A stretch of 64,000 nucleotides of DNA from Trinickia soli (GTDB lineage Bacteria; Pseudomonadota; Gammaproteobacteria; Burkholderiales; Burkholderiaceae). Below are positions 1 to 7,635 of this stretch, one piece after another. The notes beneath the pieces were generated by a model, which searched no databases, was not told the origin of the DNA, and saw only the letters and a list, made by a program, of their open reading frames with translations. A program made the translations under genes and the position numbers. How positions within the stretch are numbered: the stretch's first letter is position 1; every line of letters begins with the position of its first letter. The DNA lies in the NCBI RefSeq assembly GCF_002879855.1, contig NZ_PNYB01000021.1:31949-95948 (forward strand). The letters run 5' to 3'.

Positions 1-1116
1 GCCGGCATCGCCGCCTATGAGTTCGGACACAAAGACTATTTGATGTCGGGGCTTCATCTGGCGGTGTCGGTCATCGGCGGCTATCCTCTTGCCGCGAAAT
101 ATAGCCCGAAGATTCCAATGTGGCTGGCGGGCGGGCCACAAGAGGCCATTGCCGGGGACGCCTTGGAAGAAAGCGTGGCGGCTGCCGCTGCAGTGGAAGC
201 AGGGGGCGCCGATTTGGCAGGTCCGCTGGGCACGGTCGCGACGTTGCTGCTGACGACGGGCATGTACGGTGTCAAGAAGATCCGCAACGAGATCGCGGCT
301 GCGTCGGCCGAGCCGCTGAACCGGACCATGCTGCACAACCTCGGTTTCTCGACTGACCAGGCCAAGTTGCTGGCCAACGATGACGAGCACGGCAACAGCA
401 TCGGCCCGACACTGCAGGCAACGGCGTACCGGCTGGGTCTCTCGGGGAAGCAGATGGGCGACTATTTGAAGTCGTTCACGGATATGCAGAAGCTGAACGA
501 GCTCGTGCTGGCCACGCAGAACGTCAACGCCGATGCACAGGGCAATTACCAGGCCACGCTGCTCGGTCACGACGATGCGATCGCCGATGCGCCTGCCGGA
601 TTGTCGGGGCTGGCGCTGAAGGGCTTCTATGAGAAAAACACGCCGTTGTTCGACATTCCGACGTTGCTTCCATCCGCCGACAGCCAGGGGCAACCGCCGT
701 TGAATGCAGACGATAGCTACTACAGAAAGTTGGCTTTGGAGCGGGAAACACCGCACAGCCTCGACGGCTTGATCCAATGGGCCAAGGACGATGGCATTCC
801 CTTCCCGACCGCGGCACCGAGCGGCGGCGGCGCTACGACCAATCCGCCCGAGCCGCCCGACCAGCGTGGCATGGGCAAGACCCATACGCCAGCCCCAGCC
901 CCAACCCCAACGCCGACTCAGCGCGACGTTACCGCGCATGACGGCGATACGCTCGGCGGCATTGCGCAATCGAACGGGACGACGCTGCCAGGGCTCGCTC
1001 CGCTCAACCCCGAGTTCGACTGGTCTTTGCTGGGAATCGACGCGGCGAGACAAGGAAAGCGCGATCCGAATCTGCTCTTCCCGGGCGACATCATTCACAT
1101 TCCGGTTGGGCCGTGA
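1..1116 (+). CDS. LysM-domain protein, 5' end cut by window edge
   Basis: The frame is open from base 1, so the true start lies upstream; 371 residues are visible. The C-terminal ~60 residues (VTAHDGDTLGGIAQSNGT ... LFPGDIIHIPV) form a LysM module, a peptidoglycan/chitin-binding fold, preceded by a Pro-Ala-Thr-rich linker (PAPAPTPTPT). The N-terminal part has two hydrophobic stretches (around AVSVIGGYPLAA and GPLGTVATLLLTTGMYG) and a long Ala-rich helix, which suggests association with a membrane or envelope. The architecture could fit a type VI or polymorphic-toxin accessory protein, but no toxin motif was seen. LysM call solid, overall role unknown. Confidence 0.7.
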   Translation, partial: AGIAAYEFGHKDYLMSGLHLAVSVIGGYPLAAKYSPKIPMWLAGGPQEAIAGDALEESVAAAAAVEAGGADLAGPLGTVATLLLTTGMYGVKKIRNEIAAASAEPLNRTMLHNLGFSTDQAKLLANDDEHGNSIGPTLQATAYRLGLSGKQMGDYLKSFTDMQKLNELVLATQNVNADAQGNYQATLLGHDDAIADAPAGLSGLALKGFYEKNTPLFDIPTLLPSADSQGQPPLNADDSYYRKLALERETPHSLDGLIQWAKDDGIPFPTAAPSGGGATTNPPEPPDQRGMGKTHTPAPAPTPTPTQRDVTAHDGDTLGGIAQSNGTTLPGLAPLNPEFDWSLLGIDAARQGKRDPNLLFPGDIIHIPVGP

Positions 1117-1168
1117 ACGCCGGCGCGCGCCTGCAATGCGCGCGCGTAGCCCGGCGAACGATCGCTGC

Positions 1169-1759
1169 TCAAATGATGAGCCGTGAGATCTTCGTGCCTT
1201 CCAGCGATACGCCGGCCATCAAGCCGGCGTTCGTGAGAACGAACGCTTCGACCGGGCTTGTCGCGGTCGACGTATCGACGTTGCCGTTCGCGCCAATGCG
1301 CACGAGCGCCACCGTGGCATCGACGCCCGCCGCCCAGCCTTGGCTGCTCGTGAATTTATCGAGCGCCTCTTGCGTCATGAACAGCATGATGATGGCTTTC
1401 GATTGCGCGCCGATCTGCAGCCCGAACGAAGCCGCCGCGATGCTGTAATAGCCGCTCGACTGGCCGCCGATGCGCAATGCCCCTTGGCCATACTGCCCGC
1501 CGATCCAGAACCCCGCGGAGAGCACGGAAGGAAAGACGAGAACGCCGCGCGCGTTACTGACGAGCTCACGCGAGCCATGCACCGTCGAATATAGACGGGT
1601 CAGCGTGGCTTCGACATCTGCATCGATCGCTGCACGCTTGCCGGCGTCGCCCCCCGGTGAGGAGCTCGAAGAAAGCGGCGTGGTCGTGCATCCGGTGAGC
1701 GCAAGTCCGCCCGATGCGAGTGCGGCTCCGGTCATTGCGATGAATCGACGGCGTTGCAT
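1169..1759 (-). CDS. Lipid-binding SYLF-domain lipoprotein (Ysc84 family)
   Basis: 196 residues. The start at 1759 is chosen because a perfect AGGAGG lies just upstream and the N-terminus MQRRRFIAMTG...LALTGC is a lipoprotein signal with an Arg-rich, Tat-like n-region and a lipobox Cys. The body matches the SYLF/Ysc84 family (phosphoinositide/lipid binding in eukaryotes, envelope function uncertain in bacteria): GVLVFPSVLSAGFWIGGQYG, then SYYSIAAASFGLQIGAQS and a segment resembling KAIIMLFMTQEAL. It is monocistronic and convergent with the LysM gene. An outer-membrane or periplasmic lipoprotein is inferred. Confidence 0.85.
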   Translation of the reverse strand: MQRRRFIAMTGAALASGGLALTGCTTTPLSSSSSPGGDAGKRAAIDADVEATLTRLYSTVHGSRELVSNARGVLVFPSVLSAGFWIGGQYGQGALRIGGQSSGYYSIAAASFGLQIGAQSKAIIMLFMTQEALDKFTSSQGWAAGVDATVALVRIGANGNVDTSTATSPVEAFVLTNAGLMAGVSLEGTKISRLII

Positions 1760-2004
1760 GAATCCTCCTGACAAGCGAACGATTGATGGTCGCGCGCGAC
1801 GTGTTATTCCGCATGCGGCGAAGCTGATACAAAGACAATGCAAATGTCGCGGGAGTTCCGAAGCGATCGATTTCCGTATTCGGGATTGCAAGCGATCGAC
1901 AACATCGACGGCCTTCCGATTCGTTGATTCTGCGATTCATCGATTCATCGGTTCATCGATCGCTTCCGCGCCATTAACCAGTTCTGCGAATGGTTTGAGC
2001 GGGC

Positions 2005-4128
2005 TTAGTGAGGAACGTCCACTACGCCATGGCTCACGGCAATCGCATTGCTGCCCGGGTTCGAGGCAATGGCGGGCAGATTGGCGGTGGTCAGCGCGGG
2101 CGCGGCGCCGGGCGTGCCGCCGCGCGGTATCGTGCGCAGCACCTGCGACGGCGGCAACGGCGTACCGTCATGCAAGTGCCGCCACATCAGATCGAGCGCT
2201 TGCAGGTAGTAGTAATGGACGGGGATGAAACGCGTATCGAAGCCGGGCACACCGAGAAATGCGTCGAAGTGCTGTCCGTTCATCACTTCGTAGAGCGATA
2301 CCTGACTGCGAGCGCCTTCGCGCGCGCTGTTGGCGGCCAGGTATGCCCGCGAAGCATGGTTGATCGGCACAAGCGCGTCGCTGCGCCCTTGCACGAGGAT
2401 CGCGGGCTTGCCGTGAAGATCGGCGCGGACGCGAATGGCGCGAACGCTCGCGTGCATGCGCGGGTCATGCTGCGTCCATAGCTGGCGCATACAGAGCGCA
2501 CCGGCAAAGCTCGCATCGGGTGTTGCGAAGCGATGGTCGGCTGCGCCCGTGGCGCCGTCGTTGTAGACGAGACTGATGCCGTTGGTGGGGGGAATCCCGT
2601 TGCCGAGGCCGAACACGGCCCCCATCGGCGAGGCGGCCGGCGGCACACCGGCTGCGCCCGTGGCCGGATTCGTCGTGCCGAAGCTGAAACCGCAGAGATT
2701 GTCGAGCACGCTCGATCGCGTATAGGCGTTCGCATAGGTGACGGCGACGGCCGGCACGGCTTGGGAATCCCACATCGCGGCTTGCAACAGGTCGGAATCG
2801 GCTTCATAGCCCGCGGCATGCAACTGCGCGAGCGCATCGTCGGCTTGCGCCTGCAGATCGGCGCCCGTCACATAGCCGGCCGCAGCCAACGATGCGCAGC
2901 GCGCCTGCCGGATCGCAATTGTTGTCGCGAGGGGCAATGCGGTCAGATAAGGCGCGCCCGTGGCCGCTTGCGCCAATGCGGCACAGGGCTGCAGCAGGTT
3001 CGCGAGCGTCGTGTAATCGGCGAGCGGTTTGCCGGCTTGTGCGATCGGCTGGCCGCCTTCGAGCACGCGAGCGCGATGCGGCAGGTCCACGTTGACCTGC
3101 GGCTCGCCGACGACGACGGCCGTGATCCAGCCGCGCTTGTCTTGCTCGGCAGCGGCCAGCGAAGCGCCGCCGCCGTTGCTGACCGACGCGGCGATCGTCG
3201 TGATGCTGCCGGGCTCGTAGCGGACGTGCCGACGCGAGCCGGAGACGGTCGCACCAAATTGATGATTCAACGCCCAGTACGCGAACTTGATAGCTTCAAG
3301 CGTGTCTTTGCCCCATTCCTGCTCGGGGTTTTGCTGCGAGTGGGCGTGCTTGAACGCATATCGATAGGGGAATGCCGCGTTGAAGCGGGCGATGTCGCTC
3401 GCACTGGCATCGACCGTGAACAGGCTGTCGCGGCCTGCGCTGGCGGCGTCGGCGACGAGGCCATCGATCAACGTGACGTGACCCGTCATCAGCTCTTGCG
3501 CGCCGTTGCCCGAGCCCTTGTCCGTGTAAGCGACGGCGCAGCCGCGCTTGAGGCCCCATTCGCCCGCGGCCGATACGGCGCCGTACACGCCACGCGAGCC
3601 CGAGGATGTCGCCGTGACGATGCAAGGTTTTTGCGGATCGAACTGGGTTGGCACCTGCACCATCAAGGTGACGTTTTGGTTGCCGGCGCCGTTATCGGCA
3701 TAGGCGAGATATTCCGTGCCCGCGACTTTTCCTTCTCCTAACGTATCGTTGCCGTTGATGTCGATATTGGGCCCCCAGAAGCGGCCGTATCCGCCGTTGG
3801 CCGTCATGTCGACAAGCGCACGGTAGTTCGACCAGATCGCGAGCCTGCGCAGTTCGGCTGCGGTCGGGCTGGCCGGGTTCGCGATCGTCGGGGCAGGCCC
3901 TGCCAGCCCGGTTTTGCCGAGGCCGCCGGTCAGCAGATCGTCGGTGACGCCGTCGTAAGTCGTGGTGCGCAGGCTGCTCGCGACGACGAACGACGGCAGG
4001 CGGTTGAAGTTCGACGGTGCGCTGTCGCGATCGCCGGCGCGGGCCGCCGTCGAAAAGAGCGTGGCGCCGGCGATTGCGGCGCCCGCCAATAGGACGGCAC
4101 TGCAAGCTGCAAGTGGAATGGCTTTCAT
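2005..4128 (-). CDS. D-(-)-3-hydroxybutyrate oligomer hydrolase
   Basis: 707 residues. It hydrolyses 3-hydroxybutyrate dimers and oligomers to monomers in polyhydroxybutyrate degradation (EC 3.1.1.22 family). The start at 4128 follows GGAGA and begins a signal peptide (MKAIPLAACSAVLLAGAAIA...ARA), so export is predicted. Family hallmarks are YLAYADNGAGNQNVTLMVQV, SSGSRGVYGAVSAAGEWGLK and AYTDKGSGNG; the nucleophile sits in the unusual lipase box SVSNGGGAS. A C-terminal Asp/His pair is plausible at GRSDALVP and NGQHFDAF. Length matches the family (about 700). Transcribed alone on the minus strand. Confidence 0.93.
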   Translation of the reverse strand: MKAIPLAACSAVLLAGAAIAGATLFSTAARAGDRDSAPSNFNRLPSFVVASSLRTTTYDGVTDDLLTGGLGKTGLAGPAPTIANPASPTAAELRRLAIWSNYRALVDMTANGGYGRFWGPNIDINGNDTLGEGKVAGTEYLAYADNGAGNQNVTLMVQVPTQFDPQKPCIVTATSSGSRGVYGAVSAAGEWGLKRGCAVAYTDKGSGNGAQELMTGHVTLIDGLVADAASAGRDSLFTVDASASDIARFNAAFPYRYAFKHAHSQQNPEQEWGKDTLEAIKFAYWALNHQFGATVSGSRRHVRYEPGSITTIAASVSNGGGASLAAAEQDKRGWITAVVVGEPQVNVDLPHRARVLEGGQPIAQAGKPLADYTTLANLLQPCAALAQAATGAPYLTALPLATTIAIRQARCASLAAAGYVTGADLQAQADDALAQLHAAGYEADSDLLQAAMWDSQAVPAVAVTYANAYTRSSVLDNLCGFSFGTTNPATGAAGVPPAASPMGAVFGLGNGIPPTNGISLVYNDGATGAADHRFATPDASFAGALCMRQLWTQHDPRMHASVRAIRVRADLHGKPAILVQGRSDALVPINHASRAYLAANSAREGARSQVSLYEVMNGQHFDAFLGVPGFDTRFIPVHYYYLQALDLMWRHLHDGTPLPPSQVLRTIPRGGTPGAAPALTTANLPAIASNPGSNAIAVSHGVVDVPH

Positions 4129-4398
4129 TGGTGTCTCCATGCACTGCTTGTTGAGCGTAGCGCGGTGGTGCGCCGTTTCGATGCGAAGACCCTGCGTGAC
4201 ACTGCCATGACATCGACCTGCGGAACGAGCGCATGCGCGCGAGAAATGCATCGCTATCGGTCGACGACGAGATTGTGACGGAAACTGCATGCGCCCATCA
4301 ACTTTCGTTTTTCCTGCGACGCTCGGGTATGAGCGATGTGAACTGCGGTGCCAGCGGTGGTGTGTGCGACAACCGTCACAGCGCGATCGATCGAAACG

Positions 4399-5316
4399 CT
4401 ACGCGCATGGACGGCTCGCGACGGCGCATTCGGCGAGATGAACGACGAGCCTCTGCGCGGCCGGCTGCAAGGCTTCGTAGTCCTTGAAAAAAATGGCGAA
4501 GCGACGTTCGGCCCATGCGTCTGTCAGTGGGACGATCTTCATGTCGAAAATGCGCGCATAGGTGTGGCCGACGATGGCGGGCACAACGCTGATTCCGAGA
4601 TTGGCAGCGACTACTCGGAACGTCGCGTCGAACGTCGATACGACCATGCGATAGGACACATTGCGCCCAAGCGCCGCGGCGGCGCGGCGCAACGTGGTGT
4701 GGACGGCTGTCGAAGGGGGCATGCCCACATGTTCGTAATCAAGCGTCTGTTCGAGAGAAACCGACCTGTGTTTCGCCAACGGATGGCCGGGATGCACGGC
4801 CAACGCAAGGTGGTCTTGCCGGTAAGGGCGGGACATGAGTCCGTTCAAATCGACGTTGTCCCAACACACGCCGATGGAGGTCTCGCCGTCGCGGACGCGA
4901 CGGACGAGTTCGAGCGAGATTTGCTCGTCGACGCTGACTTTCACGTTTTCGTGTTCGGGCGCCCGCAAGAACGAAGCGATGTCGTCGAGCAATGCTTCGG
5001 CGATCGCCGACGCCGAAGCGCAAACGGTGACACTGCCGACGAGCCCGTGCTTGAATCCGGCGACATCGGTGGAGATGCGCTCCATCGTAAACAGCGCGTT
5101 GCGCGCATGTTCGAGCAGAACGATGCCCGCCGGCGTCGGATGCGCGCCGCGGCGCGTTCGCACGAGCAACGGTACGCCAAGGTCGCTTTCAAGTTGCGCG
5201 ATGCGTTTGCTGATTGCCGACGGCTCGATGTGCATTTCTTCGGCGGCACGCGCCATGTTGCGGAGATCGCAAACCGCCACGAAAAGGCGCAAGGTCTTCA
5301 AATCGATGTCACGCAT
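4399..5316 (-). CDS. LysR-type transcriptional regulator
   Basis: 305 residues. Winged HTH at residues about 1-60 (MRDIDLKTLRLFVAVCDLRN..AEEMHIEPSAISKRIAQLE) followed by a substrate-binding domain. It is divergent from the lyase/CoA-transferase operon starting at 5484, with 167 bp between, which makes it the likely regulator of that operon and of itself. The start at 5316 is the first Met giving a canonical LysR N-terminus. The effector is unknown; a CoA-ester or dicarboxylate related to the operon's substrate is a guess. Confidence 0.9.
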   Translation of the reverse strand: MRDIDLKTLRLFVAVCDLRNMARAAEEMHIEPSAISKRIAQLESDLGVPLLVRTRRGAHPTPAGIVLLEHARNALFTMERISTDVAGFKHGLVGSVTVCASASAIAEALLDDIASFLRAPEHENVKVSVDEQISLELVRRVRDGETSIGVCWDNVDLNGLMSRPYRQDHLALAVHPGHPLAKHRSVSLEQTLDYEHVGMPPSTAVHTTLRRAAAALGRNVSYRMVVSTFDATFRVVAANLGISVVPAIVGHTYARIFDMKIVPLTDAWAERRFAIFFKDYEALQPAAQRLVVHLAECAVASRPCA

Positions 5317-5483
5317 TCGAACGCTCGGTATGGAGGGGCAAGGTAACGTCCTGCGCAAAGCGAGGGTTTCCAAACGGGAAGGCTTTCGGTTCCAAAATAA
5401 CGCTTGCCCGATCGTTCGGAATGTCTAAAGTTAGCACACGGCCGGCGCAGGAGCGACCGGCGCAGCCAACGGAGACATGCCCG

Positions 5484-6440
5484 ATGAAGTCACTGCCCTC
5501 CCGCGCAATCATCAGAGAAGTAGGCTTGCGCGATGGTTTGCAGAGTATCCAGACGATCTTGCCGACCGCACGCAAATGCGCCTGGATCCGGCGTGCGTAC
5601 GAGGCGGGGCAGCGCGAAATGGAAGTAGGCTCGTTCGTCCCTGTGCGGCTGATGCCGCAGCTGGCCGATACGGCGGAGGTCGTCGCCTATGCGAAGACGT
5701 TGCCGGACCTTGTCGTGTCGGTGCTCGTGCCCAACCTGAAAGGCGCCGAGCGCGCGCTCGAAGTCGAAGCGGATGCGATGCTCGTCCCGCTGTCGGCGAG
5801 CCATGCGCACAGCGTGGCGAACTTACGTAGGACTCCTGATGAAGTCATCGCCGAGATCGGGCGAATGCGAGCGGCTCGCGACGCCGCTGGCGCGAAGACG
5901 CGCATCGAGGTGGGCATCAGCACGGCGTTCGGCTGCACGATTCAGGGCGACGTATCGCGGCAGGAAGTGATGCGCTGCCTGCAGGCAGTGCTCGATGCGG
6001 GCGCCGATCAGGTCGGCTTGGCCGACACGGTGGGCTATGCGGGGCCCGGTGCCGTGCGTGCGTTGTTCGAGCAAGCGCGCCGCGTGGCGGGCGATCGCCT
6101 TGCATGCGCGCATTTTCATGACACGCGGGGGCTGGCGCTGGCGAACGTTTTTGCAGCGCTCGAGACCGGCATCGAGCGATTCGACGCGTCGTTGGGCGGG
6201 ATCGGCGGGTGCCCGCATGCGCCCGGCGCGAGCGGGAACGCGTCGACCGAGGACCTCGTTTTCATGCTCGAAGAGATGGGAATCGCGACAGGCGTCGACA
6301 TCGAAGGTTTGCTCGCGCTCCGCGCCGAACTCGAGCGCTGGTTGCCGAACGAAGTGCTGCACGGCAGCCTCGCGCGCGCCGGTTTGCCGAAGACTTTCAC
6401 CGGGCGGTCGCCCAACGATTTCACGGCAGGTGTCCAATGA
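5484..6440 (+). CDS. Hydroxymethylglutaryl-CoA lyase-family protein
   Basis: 318 residues. The family cleaves HMG-CoA to acetyl-CoA and acetoacetate. Visible signs: the barrel start with the metal-binding Asp (REVGLRDGLQ), HFHDTRGLALAN with the His-x-His metal ligands, and the mobile catalytic-Cys loop GGCPHAPGASGN followed by TEDLVFMLE. Start chosen after GGAGA at 5470. It overlaps the CoA-transferase gene by 4 nt (ATGA), so the two are translationally coupled. Citramalyl-CoA-type lyases share this fold, so the exact substrate is open. Confidence 0.88.
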   Translation: MKSLPSRAIIREVGLRDGLQSIQTILPTARKCAWIRRAYEAGQREMEVGSFVPVRLMPQLADTAEVVAYAKTLPDLVVSVLVPNLKGAERALEVEADAMLVPLSASHAHSVANLRRTPDEVIAEIGRMRAARDAAGAKTRIEVGISTAFGCTIQGDVSRQEVMRCLQAVLDAGADQVGLADTVGYAGPGAVRALFEQARRVAGDRLACAHFHDTRGLALANVFAALETGIERFDASLGGIGGCPHAPGASGNASTEDLVFMLEEMGIATGVDIEGLLALRAELERWLPNEVLHGSLARAGLPKTFTGRSPNDFTAGVQ

Positions 6441-7588
6441 GTATGGCTACTTCGCTGCCGCTCGACGGCATCCGCGTCGTCGAATTCACGCACATGGTGA
6501 TGGGCCCGACATGCGGCATGATCCTTGCCGACCTGGGCGCCGAGGTCATCAAGGTCGAACCGCCCGGCGGTGACAAGACGCGCCGCCTTCCCGGGCTTGG
6601 CATCGGTTTTTTTCGCACGTTCAATCGCAACAAGAAGAGTGTCGTCATCGATATCGCCACGCCCGAAGGGCAGGCTGCCGCCGGCGATTTGATCGGCGAA
6701 TGCGACGTCGTCATCGAAAATTTCCGGCCGGGATTGATGCGCGACTTCGGACTCGACTACGACACGCTGTCCAGGCGCTACCCTCGGCTCGTGTATGCGT
6801 CGCACAAGGGCTTTCTGCCGGGCCCCTACGACAAGCGGCTTGCGCTGGACGAAGTCGTGCAGATGATGGGCGGCCTCGCCTATATGACCGGCCCGGTCGG
6901 GCGTCCGCTGCGCGCCGGCGCCTCCGTCAACGACATCATGGGCGGGATGTTCGGCGCGATCGGGATTCTGGCCGCGTTGCGCGAACGCGATCGCACGGGA
7001 CGCGGACAGGAAGTGCAAAGCGCGCTGTTCGAGAACTGCGTCTTTTTGTGTGCTCAACATATGCAACAGTACGCGATGACGCACGAGCCGCTGCCGCCGA
7101 TGCCGGCCCGCGTTTCGGCCTGGAGCGTGTACGACGTATTCACGCTTGCGCAAGGCGAGCAGTTGTTCATCGGCGCCGTGAGCGACAAGCAATTCGTCGC
7201 GTTGTGCGACGTGTTGCATCGGCCCGATCTGGCGGCCGAGCCGCGCTTTGCAACGAATTCGCAACGCGTGGCATCACGCTCCGAGCTGATTCCGCTCTTG
7301 TCTGAAGTGCTCAGCGCGCATCGCGTCGCCGAGCTTGTGCCGAAGCTCGAAGGCGCGGGCATTCCCTATGCCCCGATCGTGCGGCCCGAACAATTGCTCG
7401 ACGACCCGCATTTGAAGGCGAGCGGTGGACTGGTGCCGATGACGACGGACGACGGCGGCACCACCGACGTCGTATTGCTGCCGCTGACGATGGGCGGACG
7501 GCGGCCGGGCGTGCGGCAAGCGCTCGCCCGGATCGGCGAGCATACGCAGGAGATCTTGCAGCGGATCAAGCCTCGCGTGAGCCGGTAG
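6437..7588 (+). CDS. CaiB/BaiF-type (class III) CoA-transferase
   Basis: 383 residues. The family moves CoA between carboxylic acids through an aspartyl-CoA intermediate. N-terminal LDGIRVVEFTHMVMGPTCGMILADLGAEVIKVEPP is the classic signature; the catalytic Asp is expected near LALDEVVQMMGGLAYMTG. The start overlaps the lyase stop by 4 nt. Coupled with the lyase it probably activates the free acid that the lyase then splits, for example 3-hydroxy-3-methylglutarate (inference). The divergent LysR is the likely switch. Confidence 0.9.
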   Translation: MSMATSLPLDGIRVVEFTHMVMGPTCGMILADLGAEVIKVEPPGGDKTRRLPGLGIGFFRTFNRNKKSVVIDIATPEGQAAAGDLIGECDVVIENFRPGLMRDFGLDYDTLSRRYPRLVYASHKGFLPGPYDKRLALDEVVQMMGGLAYMTGPVGRPLRAGASVNDIMGGMFGAIGILAALRERDRTGRGQEVQSALFENCVFLCAQHMQQYAMTHEPLPPMPARVSAWSVYDVFTLAQGEQLFIGAVSDKQFVALCDVLHRPDLAAEPRFATNSQRVASRSELIPLLSEVLSAHRVAELVPKLEGAGIPYAPIVRPEQLLDDPHLKASGGLVPMTTDDGGTTDVVLLPLTMGGRRPGVRQALARIGEHTQEILQRIKPRVSR

Positions 7589-7635
7589 AGGTGCGGATGC
7601 GGCGATAGATCCCTGTGCCTGCGAGCCTGCAGCCG

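Noticed and set aside
1920..1970. Cluster of GATTCATCG-like repeats between the SYLF and hydrolase genes
   Set aside because: Imperfect short repeats without symmetry or spacing that suggests an operator.
2533..3741. 402-codon plus-strand frame opposite the 3HB-oligomer hydrolase
   Set aside because: Composition of a complement shadow and no supporting signals.
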